Of a DNA stretch of 64,000 nt, positions 8,398 to 17,172 are shown piece by piece (position 1 is the first letter of the stretch; every line of letters starts with the position of its first letter). The DNA comes from SLRI01 sp964402505. Its GTDB lineage: Bacteria; Pseudomonadota; Alphaproteobacteria; Geminicoccales; Geminicoccaceae. The notes under the pieces were generated by a model. It saw only the letters and a program-made list of their open reading frames with translations, was not told where the DNA came from and made no database searches. The stretch is taken from NCBI GenBank assembly GCA_964402505.1, contig CAYOCP010000013.1, forward strand, positions 47,610 through 111,609, written 5' to 3'. The position numbers and the translations under genes were made by a program.

Positions 8398-9631
8398 GCC
8401 GTCGGACCCGTCGCTCGCGCCGGTCCAGATGACGCTCCACCTCGTCGAGGCCGATGCCCTCGGCGGCGAGCCGGATGAGCGTGAAATAGAGGAGATCGGC
8501 GGCCTCCCAGACGACCTCGTCGCGGGATGCCGCCGCGTTGAGCTCCCTCGCCTCCTCGGTGATCTTGGCTTCGAGCCGCGCCGGGTCGGCCAGAAGCCGT
8601 GCCGTGTAGGAGCCTTCGGGCGCACTGTCCCGCCGCTCGAGCAGCCGCCGGTGCAGCCGGCCGAGCCCCCCATCCTCGCCGAAGCAGCCCCGCGTGCCGA
8701 GATGGCAGAACCCGCCTCCCGCCTGGCGCACCGTGAACCGCACCGCATCGCGGTCGCAGTCCGGCGTCACCCGCAGGAGCTCCTGCACGTCGCCCGAGCT
8801 CTCGCCCTTGCGCCAGAGCCCGCGGCGCCGCGAATGGTAGATGCCCCGCCGCTCGCCGATCGCGGCCCTGATGCTCTCCTTGCTGGAATGGACCAGCCCG
8901 AGGGCCACGCCCCGCTCGTCCGTGACCACGGTCGGGATCAGCCCGTCAAGCCGGTCGCTCCTGAAGATGCCGGCCACCGCCTCCCCGAGGTCGAGCCGGC
9001 CCGAGTAGAGCGCCATGCCGACCTGCGCGTCGGCGCCCATGGCGTCGAGCCGGGCGATCTCCTCCGCGGTGGTCACGCCGCCGGCGATGATGACCGAAGC
9101 CGGCGCCGCCGCCTCGACGATGCGTTGCGCCAGCGCCATGTCGGTGCCGGCCATCCGCCCCTCGCGCTCGACGAAGGTGACGAGGAAGGCCGAGACCAGG
9201 TGCTTGAGCTCGGCCACCCGCTCCAGGATGCCGCGGCCGGTGCCCGCCTTCCAGCCCTCGACCACCACCTCGCCATCGCGCGCGTCGAGCGCCGCGATCA
9301 GCCGGTCCCGCGGCAGGGCCTCGAGGATTTCCGGCTTCGCCATGGTGCCGAGAATGATCCGCCTCGCCCCCGCATCGAGCCAGAAGAGCGCCTTCTCGAT
9401 ATCGCGGATGCCGCCGCCGACATGGCAGTCGAAGCGCCTGACCAGCCCCCCGATCAGCTCGCCGTTCGAGCCCTGGCCCATGGCGGCGTCGAGGTCGATG
9501 ACGGCCATGGGTCCGGCCACGGCGAAACGCTCGGCGATCGGCGAGGGATCGCCCGCCTCGATCGCCATGGCCTCGCCACCGACGAGCTGGACCGCCTGCC
9601 CGCCCATGAGATCGATCGAGGGGATGATCAT
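8390..9631 (-). CDS. hisA/hisIE: HisA-HisI-HisE fusion: ProFAR isomerase with PR-AMP cyclohydrolase and PR-ATP pyrophosphohydrolase
   Basis: One 413-residue protein carrying three histidine-pathway activities. Residues 1-235 form a HisA-type TIM barrel: IIPSIDL with Asp7, HVGGGI at 70-75, and AALDARDG with Asp116. The strand normally reading TDISRDG is TFVEREG here. Residues 236-330 are HisI: LWRKGESSG, DCDRDA and FCHLGTRGCF, with the zinc/catalytic Cys and His residues intact. Residues 331-413 are HisE: EGSYTARLL, ITEEARELN and WEAADLLYF. From memory, the HisIE part resembles fungal HIS4 more than ordinary bacterial HisI/HisE. It overlaps hisF by ATGA upstream and the phosphatase downstream. 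Confidence 0.9.
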   Translation of the reverse strand: MIIPSIDLMGGQAVQLVGGEAMAIEAGDPSPIAERFAVAGPMAVIDLDAAMGQGSNGELIGGLVRRFDCHVGGGIRDIEKALFWLDAGARRIILGTMAKPEILEALPRDRLIAALDARDGEVVVEGWKAGTGRGILERVAELKHLVSAFLVTFVEREGRMAGTDMALAQRIVEAAAPASVIIAGGVTTAEEIARLDAMGADAQVGMALYSGRLDLGEAVAGIFRSDRLDGLIPTVVTDERGVALGLVHSSKESIRAAIGERRGIYHSRRRGLWRKGESSGDVQELLRVTPDCDRDAVRFTVRQAGGGFCHLGTRGCFGEDGGLGRLHRRLLERRDSAPEGSYTARLLADPARLEAKITEEARELNAAASRDEVVWEAADLLYFTLIRLAAEGIGLDEVERHLDRRERRVRRRD

Positions 9632-10380
9632 GGCCGAACCGCCACCCCGGCCTCCATGAGACGCAGCTTCACGTCGCTCACGGAGAGGTCGCCGTCGTGG
9701 AAGATCGAGGCGGCGAGCACCGCATCCGCCCCGGCGGCGAAGGCCTCGATCACATGGCCGGCGTGATCCGCCCCGCCGGACGCGATCACCGGCACGTGCA
9801 CGGCCTCGGCCACCGACCGGGTCAGGACGAGATCGTAGCCTTCCCGCGTGCCGTCCCGGTCCCATGAGGTGAGCAGGATCTCCCCGGCACCACGCTCCTG
9901 CGCCTCCCTCGCCCAGGCCACCGCGTCCCTGCCCGTGCCGTCGCGCCCCCCCCGCACCAGGACCTCGAAGCGACCGTCGCGCCAGGCGGCATCGATGGCG
10001 ACCACGCAGCACTGGCTGCCGAAGCGGCCGGCGATGGCACCGATCAGGGACGGGTCGGCGACGGCGGCACTGTTGATCGAGACCTTGTCGGCGCCGGCCT
10101 CGAGCAGCGCCTGGGCATCGGCCGCCGTCCTGATCCCGCCGCCCGTGGTGAGCGGGATGGCGAGCCCCTCGCGCACCCGCTCGACGGTCGATAGCTGGTG
10201 GCCCCGACCCTCGGGTGTCGCCGAGATGTCGAGGATCACGATCTCGTCCGCACCCTGGAGCTGATAGGCGAGCGCCAGCTCGACCGGATCGCCGGCATCC
10301 CGCAGGCCCTCGAAGCGCACGCCCTTGACCACCCGCCCATGGCTGACGTCGAGGCAGGGCATGATCCGCTTTGTGAGCAT
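9628..10380 (-). CDS. hisF: imidazole glycerol phosphate synthase cyclase subunit
   Basis: Uses ammonia from HisH to close the imidazole ring, giving IGP and AICAR. The 250-residue TIM barrel begins MLTKRIMPCLDVSHGRVVKGV with catalytic Asp11; the second catalytic Asp is in VVAIDAAW. TTGGGIRTA and VIASGGADHAGHV are the phosphate-binding loops. The start codon ATG shares one base with the hisH stop (TGATG), and the end overlaps hisA/IE by four bases, so translation through the operon is probably coupled. Confidence 0.96.
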   Translation of the reverse strand: MLTKRIMPCLDVSHGRVVKGVRFEGLRDAGDPVELALAYQLQGADEIVILDISATPEGRGHQLSTVERVREGLAIPLTTGGGIRTAADAQALLEAGADKVSINSAAVADPSLIGAIAGRFGSQCCVVAIDAAWRDGRFEVLVRGGRDGTGRDAVAWAREAQERGAGEILLTSWDRDGTREGYDLVLTRSVAEAVHVPVIASGGADHAGHVIEAFAAGADAVLAASIFHDGDLSVSDVKLRLMEAGVAVRP

Positions 10381-10976
10381 CAGCCCAGCTCCAGAAAGCG
10401 CGACAGGAGGGCGGCCCCGTAATCGCCCGAGAGCTCCGGGTGGAACTGGCAGCCGATCACCCTGCCCCGTTCCATGGCGGCCACGAAGGGGCCGCCATGG
10501 CGGGCCGTGGCGACATGCCAGCCCCGAGCCGCCGTGGCGCGGTAGGAATTGGCGAAATAGGCGAACCCGCTCTCCAGCAGGCTGCAGCCGTCGCCCGCCT
10601 CGACCTCGTTCCAGCCGAACTGCGGCACCCGCACGCCCTTCGGGAACCGCGTCACGCGCCCCTCGACGATGCCGATTCCGGATACCTCCGGATCCTCCTC
10701 GCTCGCCTCGAAAAGGAGCTGGTGGCCAACGCAGATGGCGATGGTGGGAAGGTCGGCTTCGATGCGCCGCCGCAAGGCCTCGACGAGTCCCAGCGCCTCG
10801 AGCCGCTCCCGCGCGGCACCGAAGGCGCCCACGCCGGGCAGCATGACATGGCTCGCCCGCGCCAGTGCCGCCGCCGTCTCGACCACCACCGGCACCGCAC
10901 CGAGCCGGCGAAAGGCGGCCTCGACCGACGCCAAATTGGCGGTGCCGGTGGGCAGGATGGCGACCTCTCGCGTCAC
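10380..10976 (-). CDS. hisH: imidazole glycerol phosphate synthase glutaminase subunit
   Basis: Class I glutamine amidotransferase that feeds ammonia to HisF. The 198 residues contain the nucleophile Cys in AICVGHQLLFE, with CVGHQ in place of the more common CLGMQ, and the His-Glu pair in CQFHPELSG. GTANLASVEAAFRRLG at the N-terminus matches the family's opening. The GTG start at 10976 overlaps the hisB stop by four bases (GTGA). It sits between hisB and hisF, as in many bacteria. Confidence 0.95.
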   Translation of the reverse strand: MTREVAILPTGTANLASVEAAFRRLGAVPVVVETAAALARASHVMLPGVGAFGAARERLEALGLVEALRRRIEADLPTIAICVGHQLLFEASEEDPEVSGIGIVEGRVTRFPKGVRVPQFGWNEVEAGDGCSLLESGFAYFANSYRATAARGWHVATARHGGPFVAAMERGRVIGCQFHPELSGDYGAALLSRFLELG

Positions 10977-11572
10977 AGGACCCCCTTGGTGCTCGGCACG
11001 TCGGCGTGCTCGGCCCTGGCCACGGAATCCCGAAGCGCCAGCGCCAGCGCCTTGAAGGCCGCCTCGGCCCGGTGATGATCGTTGGTGCCCTTGAGCACGT
11101 CCACATGGCAGGCCATGCGGCCGGCCATGGCGAAGGAATGGAAGAAATGCGCGAGGTTCTCGGCCGCGACATCGCCGATTTGGGGCCTCAGGAGGCCGAG
11201 TGTCACATGCGGCGCCGGCCGGCCCGAGAGATCCACCACCACGCGTGCCAGGGCCTCGTCGAGCGGAGCGTAGGCATGGGCGAAGCGGCGAATACCGCGC
11301 CGTTCGCCCAGCGCCTGGTCGAGCGCCTGGCCGAGCGCCAGGCCGCAATCCTCGATCGTGTGATGGTCGTCGACGTGCAGATCGCCCGAGCAGGCGAGCT
11401 CGAGGTCGAAGCGGCCGTGCCTGACGAGCGCCGTCAGCATGTGATCGAAGAAGCCGAGCCCGGTCTCGACGCTCGCCGTCCCCTCGCCATCGAGGGCCAG
11501 CGTCACGCGGATCCCGGTCTCCGAGGTGTGCCGCTCGACCGTCGCCCGGCGGCCCTGCGCAGTGCCCGTCAT
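10973..11572 (-). CDS. hisB: imidazoleglycerol-phosphate dehydratase
   Basis: Dehydrates IGP to imidazole acetol phosphate. The 199 residues show both His-rich metal-binding motifs of the duplicated fold: HVDDHHTIED and KGTNDHHRAEAAFK, as well as GLGFFDHML and LAHFFHSFA. It is the monofunctional form without the histidinol-phosphatase domain of E. coli HisB. It overlaps hisG and hisH by four bases each. Confidence 0.96.
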   Translation of the reverse strand: MTGTAQGRRATVERHTSETGIRVTLALDGEGTASVETGLGFFDHMLTALVRHGRFDLELACSGDLHVDDHHTIEDCGLALGQALDQALGERRGIRRFAHAYAPLDEALARVVVDLSGRPAPHVTLGLLRPQIGDVAAENLAHFFHSFAMAGRMACHVDVLKGTNDHHRAEAAFKALALALRDSVARAEHADVPSTKGVL

Positions 11573-12450
11573 GGCACGATCTGCGCGATGCCCGAGACCA
11601 CGATATCGGTCCCGCCCCGCTCCTTGATGCGGCGGATCAGCGCCGGCAGATCGGCCCGCGGCACCGCCGCCTTGACCGCGAAGCCGCCCTCGCCGTGCAG
11701 GGGCGAGATGGTCGGCTCGCGCATGCAGGGGAGGACATCGACCACGGGCTCGAGCGCTTCGCTCCCGACGTTCACCTCGAGCATCACGCGAAGCCGCGCA
11801 TCCAGGACCGAGCGGATCAGCAGCGCGAAATGCTCGATCACCGGCCGCTTCGCCGGATCGTCGAGCGAGCGGGGATGGGCGTAGAGCCGGGTCGAGGAGC
11901 GCAGCAGATCGTCGAAGATGACGAGCCCGTTCGCCTTGAGGGTAGCACCCGTCGCCGTGTTGTCGACGATGCAGTCGGCGTCCTCGGGCGGGAACACCTC
12001 GGTCGCCCCATAGGAGCGGACGATCCGGGCGTCGTAGCCGTGCGTCACCAGCCAGGCCGTGGTCAGCCTCTCGTACTCGGTGGCGACGATGAAGCGCGCT
12101 CCGGGCGGCTTTCCGTCCACCAGAAAGCGGTGGTCGGCGGCGGCGACGATCCGCACCGGATCGAGCTCCGTATCCACGAGCTCGACGAGATCGACCGACT
12201 TCTCGGCGACCCAGTCGGCACCGGCGAAGCCGAGATCACGGCTGCCGACATCCAGCATCTCGACGATGTTCTGCGGCTTCAGGATTTTCGCCTCGAGCCC
12301 CTCGAGCGAGAGGGACGGCCGATAGCCGCGGCGGTCGTAGGTCAAGCGGATGCCGGCGTCGGCCAGGAGCCGGACGACGGCCTCCTGCATGCGGCCCTTG
12401 GGCAGGGCGAGATGGACCAGGGGGACGGGACCGGCTGCGGGCGAGCTCAC
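11569..12450 (-). CDS. hisG: ATP phosphoribosyltransferase, long form
   Basis: First, feedback-controlled step of histidine synthesis: joins ATP and PRPP. The 293 residues hold the catalytic part (LALPKGRMQEAV; PRPP loop DCIVDNTATGATLKANGL) and a C-terminal regulatory domain (about 215-293) typical of the long, histidine-inhibited HisG. The long form needs no HisZ; many alphaproteobacteria instead use short HisG with HisZ. The start is GTG at 12450 with no strong ribosome site. It is first in the operon, behind the promoter and hairpin described separately. Confidence 0.94.
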   Translation of the reverse strand: MSSPAAGPVPLVHLALPKGRMQEAVVRLLADAGIRLTYDRRGYRPSLSLEGLEAKILKPQNIVEMLDVGSRDLGFAGADWVAEKSVDLVELVDTELDPVRIVAAADHRFLVDGKPPGARFIVATEYERLTTAWLVTHGYDARIVRSYGATEVFPPEDADCIVDNTATGATLKANGLVIFDDLLRSSTRLYAHPRSLDDPAKRPVIEHFALLIRSVLDARLRVMLEVNVGSEALEPVVDVLPCMREPTISPLHGEGGFAVKAAVPRADLPALIRRIKERGGTDIVVSGIAQIVP

Positions 12451-12477
12451 GTGTGGCGGGGCCTTGTCGAACGATGG

Positions 12478-12517
12478 CGTCGGGTGCCGCGCAACCGAGG
12501 CCGCGCGGCACCCGACG
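12478..12517. other. perfect 15-bp hairpin between the RTX gene and hisG
   Basis: Two 15-base arms (12478-12492 and 12503-12517) are exactly complementary around a 10-base loop. No T-run follows on either strand. It lies 27 bases before the hisG start and 46 bases after the RTX stop, and the predicted his -10 box overlaps its upstream edge. It could end RTX transcription, act as a structured his leader, or be an operator. No histidine-rich leader peptide is seen. Confidence 0.6.
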
Positions 12518-12545
12518 CTATAGAGAACCCGCCCGGAACCGTAAA
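12517..12545 (-). promoter_or_regulatory. candidate promoter of the his operon
   Basis: On the minus strand TTTACG (12545-12540) and TATAGC (12522-12517) are separated by exactly 17 bases, a sigma70-like arrangement. It is placed about 70 bases before hisG and just after the RTX stop. The start site would fall within the perfect hairpin at 12478-12517. Support is from sequence only. Confidence 0.45.
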
Positions 12546-12563
12546 GCGGCGCCGGCCCCGGCG

Positions 12564-14669
12564 TCAGGCGCGATGCTGCTGCGCCTCCTCGCCCGGAACC
12601 CCGCGCAGATCGTCGCCGTCGGGCATGAGAACGCCTTCCTCGGGTCCGATCCAGAGCGGCTCGCTGTGCATGAAGCTCAAGATCATGTCGTCCGTCCCGC
12701 CGACGGCGTGCGCGGGCGGACCCGCGTCGAAATCCTGACCCCCTTCGTCCTCGTAGAGGGCGAATGCCGCGTCGTGCGCCGGCGGCGGCTCGTCGAGATG
12801 CGCGGGATCGAGGATGTCGTCGGGTGCATCGACCGACTGGGGCCCGAGATAGATGTCGAGCAGATCGCCCTCCGTCGACGCCGCCGGGCCCTCTGCCACG
12901 GCCCTGCCGAGAAACGTCTCGAGCGGCACCGTGCCGGAGGCCGTCTCGATCCCCGCGAAGGCCTCGGGGCGACCCACGTAGTCGGCGATCCGCACCACCT
13001 CGGTGCCGCCGTGATCGAAGACCAGATCCTCGCCCTCGAGCCGCGCATCGAGGTCCGCCGGGTCCTCGAGCCCGTCGAAGCGCAACCGGTTCACCCCCTC
13101 GTGGTCGAAGATGGTGGCACGCCCGTCCTCGGCGAGCCCGAAGGCGTAGAGATCGTCGCCCTCGCCGCCATGGAGCTCGCTCTCGCCGAAGCCGGCATGG
13201 AGCAGGTCGTCACCTTCGTCACCGAAGAGCACGTTATGGCCGGCGCCGGCATGAAGCGTGTCGTTGCCCGCCCCGCCGTGCAGCGCGTCGTCGCCGCCAC
13301 CGGCATAGAGGATGTCGTCGCCGCCCTCGCCATAGAGGTGGTTGTCGCCGTCATTGCCGGTGATGACGTTGGCCCGGTCGTCGCCCATGACGTCGTGCGC
13401 GTCGCTGCCGACGAGGTGCACGTTCTCGATGTGAGGGTTCACCTGGTGGCGATAGGCATCGACCTCTGCCGGAAAGGTCCGATCCGGCAGGTCGCCCATG
13501 ACGAAGGTGGCGGTGCCGTCCGGGGCCAGGGACGGGAACCGGCCGCGCAGCGCGGCACCGAAGCCCGCCGCCACCTCGAGCGTGTCGTTGCCGCCGCCGT
13601 CGCGGCCCTGGCCGGTCTCGAGCACCACGTCGTGCGGGTCGTTGATCACGAGCGTATCGTCCCCCGTTCCGCCCTCGAGCCAGTCGCCGCCGGTCCCGCC
13701 ATCGAGCCGGTCGTTGCCGCTGCCGCCATAAAGCTTGTCCTTGCCGGCGCCGCCGATGAGCAGGTCGTCACCCTCGTCACCGTAGATGATGTTCCGCCCT
13801 GCTCTACCCTCGATTGTATCGTTGCCCGCCCCGCCCCGCAAGACGTCGTTGCCCGGCCCGCCGAGCACATGATCGTCACCGGCGCCGGCGAGAACGGTAT
13901 TGTTGCCGCCACCCACGTCGATGACGTCGCTGCCGTCGGTGCCGACGAGGTAGTCGTTGCCGCTGGTGCCGGTGATGCGCTGGCCGGTCAGCGTGCCGGC
14001 CGCGTTGCCGCCTGCCGTTGCCGACGAGCCCTCCGCCTCGTCGCCACCGATGATGGGCGTGCGCTCGATCAGGCGCGGATCGCCGAGATCGCCCAGGTTC
14101 TCCTCGGGGAGATCCGGCTCCTCGGTCGCGTAGGTCGGCAGCTCGAACGGTGCCTCGCTGCCGAAGGCGACGGTGACGCCGCCGATGGCCGGCGGGACCG
14201 GTGGCGCGGATTCGGCGACCGCGCCCGCCGCGACCGGCAGGGCTTCCGCCTCCGGGGAGGACGTGTGCCGCCCGGCGGGCGCGGTCTCGCCCAGCCTCGT
14301 CAGTGCCGCCGTATCGACGGCACCCTCCATCCCGGCCGGCGTCGCCGTCGCGGCCACCGGCATGCCGGGGCCGGCCGCGACGAGCGCCAGCGGCGCGGCG
14401 CCGGTGCCTCCGGCGGCGCCGGCGGACGCGGTATCGCCACTCGGCCGCGGCGACGCGTCCGCCGGCTCGGCCACGGTTTCGCCCGCCGCCTCGGCCTCGC
14501 CGCGCATCAAAAGGAGGCCCATGAAGCTCGCCGAGAGCGGGGCGCCGAGCGCCAGCGCCCGACCGCTCGAGCGCCGGGCCGTCGGTGCTGGCCGGCCGCT
14601 CTCGGCGAGCCGCCCCGGCATTGCCACCAACGGCTTCTTGCCGTCACCATGCTGGTTCAACATCATCAT
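12564..14669 (-). CDS. RTX-type calcium-binding repeat protein
   Basis: Large acidic protein with two blocks of nonapeptide GGxGxDxLx repeats (about residues 234-341 and 420-510). These fold into calcium-binding beta-rolls and usually mark type I secreted proteins. The first 230 residues are Ala/Pro/Gly-rich and low complexity with one short hydrophobic patch (about 38-54). The region after the second block (ADYVGRPEAFAGIETASG) resembles RTX C-terminal regions. No enzymatic domain was recognised in the 701 residues. No secretion genes (HlyB/D) are nearby. GGGAG precedes the ATG by a few bases. It diverges from a small lipoprotein gene. Confidence 0.85.
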   Translation of the reverse strand: MMMLNQHGDGKKPLVAMPGRLAESGRPAPTARRSSGRALALGAPLSASFMGLLLMRGEAEAAGETVAEPADASPRPSGDTASAGAAGGTGAAPLALVAAGPGMPVAATATPAGMEGAVDTAALTRLGETAPAGRHTSSPEAEALPVAAGAVAESAPPVPPAIGGVTVAFGSEAPFELPTYATEEPDLPEENLGDLGDPRLIERTPIIGGDEAEGSSATAGGNAAGTLTGQRITGTSGNDYLVGTDGSDVIDVGGGNNTVLAGAGDDHVLGGPGNDVLRGGAGNDTIEGRAGRNIIYGDEGDDLLIGGAGKDKLYGGSGNDRLDGGTGGDWLEGGTGDDTLVINDPHDVVLETGQGRDGGGNDTLEVAAGFGAALRGRFPSLAPDGTATFVMGDLPDRTFPAEVDAYRHQVNPHIENVHLVGSDAHDVMGDDRANVITGNDGDNHLYGEGGDDILYAGGGDDALHGGAGNDTLHAGAGHNVLFGDEGDDLLHAGFGESELHGGEGDDLYAFGLAEDGRATIFDHEGVNRLRFDGLEDPADLDARLEGEDLVFDHGGTEVVRIADYVGRPEAFAGIETASGTVPLETFLGRAVAEGPAASTEGDLLDIYLGPQSVDAPDDILDPAHLDEPPPAHDAAFALYEDEGGQDFDAGPPAHAVGGTDDMILSFMHSEPLWIGPEEGVLMPDGDDLRGVPGEEAQQHRA

Positions 14670-14835
14670 TCGGTGCTCCCACCCCGATTATCACTCGGGC
14701 GTTGGTGTCACTCGATGACGAGCCGATGGGACCCGGCGGTTGTGGAACGTCAGACGGTGCTTTCCCTTGCTCCGGACCATAGAGAGCTAACCGGCTATTT
14801 TCAAACGTTTTTTTGGAAATCTTTCATCTTATGGT

Positions 14836-14871
14836 AGAACCTTAAAGGTTAAATGTTTAACCAAAGGTTCT
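14836..14871. promoter_or_regulatory. AT-rich nested inverted repeat, probable operator
   Basis: An inner palindrome GGTTAAA-TG-TTTAACC (14847-14862) sits within outer arms AGAACCTT (14836-14843) and AAGGTTCT (14864-14871). The whole lies in an AT-rich pocket of otherwise 70% GC DNA, between the divergent RTX gene and lipoprotein gene, 21 bases before the latter. The symmetry suggests a dimeric or tetrameric regulator site; a hairpin at the RNA level is the alternative. Confidence 0.55.
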
Positions 14872-14892
14872 GAAGCGTAACACGAGGAGTCG

Positions 14893-15225
14893 ATGACAAT
14901 GCGATGGACTGGCAGGTTTTACGGCGAACCTCGGCGTCCGACGGGCAGGGTTCCCGCCCTTCTTGCGGTCGCGCTCGCCGCCAATATCGGCGCCTGCGGA
15001 CCGGAAGCCGAGAGCCCGCTCGAGCCGCCGCTCGTGCCCGTGGGGGCGATCGAGGTGACCCCGGAGCTCTACATGGTGCCGGCCGGTGCCGATGCGTCGG
15101 GCTGCCCGATGTTCCAGCCCTGGTCGCCGACGCTGCTGGTCGTCCAGGCGCTGCACTGGCGCAGCGCCGACGGCAGCTTCACCCTCGACCGAACCACCGC
15201 CGACTGCCCGCCCCCGACGCCCTGA
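14893..15225 (+). CDS. small lipoprotein, unknown function
   Basis: 110 residues with an Arg-rich start, a hydrophobic segment (about 20-33) and the lipobox NIGAC (Cys at about 35), so probably lipid-anchored in the outer membrane or facing the periplasm. The mature part is short, Pro-rich and contains two further Cys residues. I recognise no family. GAGGAG lies four bases before the ATG. It diverges from the RTX gene, sharing the palindrome region, which suggests joint control. Confidence 0.6.
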   Translation: MTMRWTGRFYGEPRRPTGRVPALLAVALAANIGACGPEAESPLEPPLVPVGAIEVTPELYMVPAGADASGCPMFQPWSPTLLVVQALHWRSADGSFTLDRTTADCPPPTP

Positions 15226-15479
15226 CCGGCCGGCCCGGGGCAGCGGTGCTGAACCGCTCCCCGGTCAACCCTCCGCGCCGGCCGCGCCGATCATCCGTCG
15301 GCGATGGAGGCGAACCGGAGACACGGACAGGCACACGAGAAATGGGCACGTGAAGCGATCTTCGACCTCTCCATCCCGGAGGGGCCGGCGTCACATCGGA
15401 TGCGGAAGCGGTCCCGCCGGGTCGAAAGGCCCCAGCGCTTCGCGTTTAAACCTCCGGGAAACGGGCGCTGGAGGTAACA

Positions 15480-15496
15480 GCCTGCTCGAGGCGTTT
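15480..15496 (+). repeat. left terminal inverted repeat of the IS1182-type element
   Basis: Seventeen bases identical to the reverse complement of 17322-17338. Confidence 0.8.
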
Positions 15497-15625
15497 AGGG
15501 TGTTTCATGAGCTCGGCAGCGAGCAGATGCGAGGAGTTGATCGGCCGGCGATGCGGCGCTTTTGTGGCAGACTGTGTGAAGATCCCTCCTTCCGCTAGAT
15601 TATCGGCAGCGGTTTGGAGGCATTG

Positions 15626-17068
15626 ATGGCTGGTTTCATTGCGGGCGAGGATCGGCGGCAGACGGTGCTGTTTCCCGAGCTGCTGGATGATCTGGTGCCT
15701 GCGGATGCACTGGCTCGGGTGATCGACTCGTTTGTTTCGGGGCTGGATCTGCCGGTCCTGCGCTTCGTTCGGGCGCAGCCGGCCGGGATCGGGCGGCCGG
15801 GTTATGATCCGGGCGATCTGCTGCGGCTCTACATCTACGGTTACCTGAACGGGGTTCGCTCGAGCCGGGCGCTGGAGTGGGAGTGCTGGCGCAATCCGGA
15901 GCTGGCTTGGCTGTTCCGGCGATTGCGGCCGGACTTCAAGACCATCGCGGATTTCAGGAAGGCCAACGGCGCGGCGATCGCCGCGGCGTGCCGGGCGTTC
16001 GTGCGCTTCGCCCTGGCGCGCGGGCTGATCGGGGGCCGGGTGGTGGCGGTGGACGGCAGCCGGTTCGCCGCGGCGAGCAGTGCGAGGAAGCGGCAGCAGC
16101 GGTCGGCGGTCGAGGCCGAGATCGCGGCGCACGAGGCCGAGATCGAGCGCTATCTGGGAGCCGTGGCCGAAGCCGATGCGGCGACGGATGAAGCCGAGAT
16201 CGAGGCCGAGCGGGCAAGGGTGCTGGCAGCGGTGGAGGAGCTGCAGTCGGCGGTCGAGAAGAAACGCGATGCCCTGGCGGCGACGCCGGCCGGATCGCTG
16301 GTGGTGGACGAGCCGGAGGCGGTGATCTTCGGCCAGGTCCGGAGCCGGCAGCCGAGCTACAACGTCCAGCTGGTCGTCGATGCCGCGACGCAGGTGGTGA
16401 TCGACGCCGAGGCGGTGGCGACGCCGACCGACACCGGCCAGCTGGCGCCGGGCGCCGCCCGGGCGGCCGTGGTGCTCGGGGTTCGCTTGCCCGGAGCCGG
16501 CGAGCACCCGCCCGCCGTCACCATCCTCGCCGATGCCGGCTATTCCAGCGCCAATGATGCCATCGCCTGCGAGCGGCTGGGCCTGGCCCCCGTCTTCCCG
16601 GTGACGCGGACCGTCAACCCGCACGGGCGCTACTTCAACCGCACAGACTTCGCCTGCGATGCCGACAAGGACCGCATGATCTGCCCGGCCGGCAAGGTCC
16701 TGAAGCCCTTGCCGGCCCCCGATCGCGCCGCTGTTCGCTATCGGGCCCTAAAGTCCGACTGCGGCGCCTGCCACCTCGAGCCGCGATGCACCACCGCCAA
16801 GGCCCGCACCGTCCATCGCCTGATCAACGAGGCCGCCCTCGACCGGGTCGGTGCGCGCCTCGCCGCCGATCCGGGCTTCTTGGCGCAACGCGCCCAGAGC
16901 GTCGAGCCCGCCTTCGCCACCCTCAAGCGCTGGATGCACGGCAGCAGGTTCCTGCTGCGCGGCAAGGCCAAGGCGACCACCGAGATCAAGCTCGCAGCCC
17001 TCGCCTTCAGCCTCAATCGCCTCGCCAGCATCCACGGCGCACAGACCCTGATCCGGGCGTTCGCCTGA
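15626..17068 (+). CDS. IS1182-family transposase
   Basis: DDE transposase of 480 residues. The N-terminal part LFPELLDDLVPADALARVID and YDPGDLLRLYIYGYLNGVRSSR is diagnostic of IS1182. VVAVDGSRFAA holds the first catalytic Asp, and TILADAGYSSANDA holds the second. The C-terminal block CGACHLEPRCT and EPAFATLKRWMHGSRFLLRG holds the Glu. A coiled-coil-like insert (about 155-225) lies after the first Asp, as usual. The ATG at 15626 is preferred over 15614 because GGAGG stands five bases before it. The gene looks intact. Confidence 0.93.
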   Translation: MAGFIAGEDRRQTVLFPELLDDLVPADALARVIDSFVSGLDLPVLRFVRAQPAGIGRPGYDPGDLLRLYIYGYLNGVRSSRALEWECWRNPELAWLFRRLRPDFKTIADFRKANGAAIAAACRAFVRFALARGLIGGRVVAVDGSRFAAASSARKRQQRSAVEAEIAAHEAEIERYLGAVAEADAATDEAEIEAERARVLAAVEELQSAVEKKRDALAATPAGSLVVDEPEAVIFGQVRSRQPSYNVQLVVDAATQVVIDAEAVATPTDTGQLAPGAARAAVVLGVRLPGAGEHPPAVTILADAGYSSANDAIACERLGLAPVFPVTRTVNPHGRYFNRTDFACDADKDRMICPAGKVLKPLPAPDRAAVRYRALKSDCGACHLEPRCTTAKARTVHRLINEAALDRVGARLAADPGFLAQRAQSVEPAFATLKRWMHGSRFLLRGKAKATTEIKLAALAFSLNRLASIHGAQTLIRAFA

Positions 17069-17172
17069 CGGGCGAGGCGACTGCAGCAGACGCAGCGACA
17101 AGCCGATTGCACGGCCGAGGTCAGCCGACCAACGGGTTCTCACACAGCTTGTTACGGGGTCCCCGCGGCCTC

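Noticed and set aside
12453..14837. 794-codon open frame on the plus strand
   Set aside because: It is exactly antisense to the RTX gene; repeat-rich GC codons keep the opposite strand open. No domain is visible.
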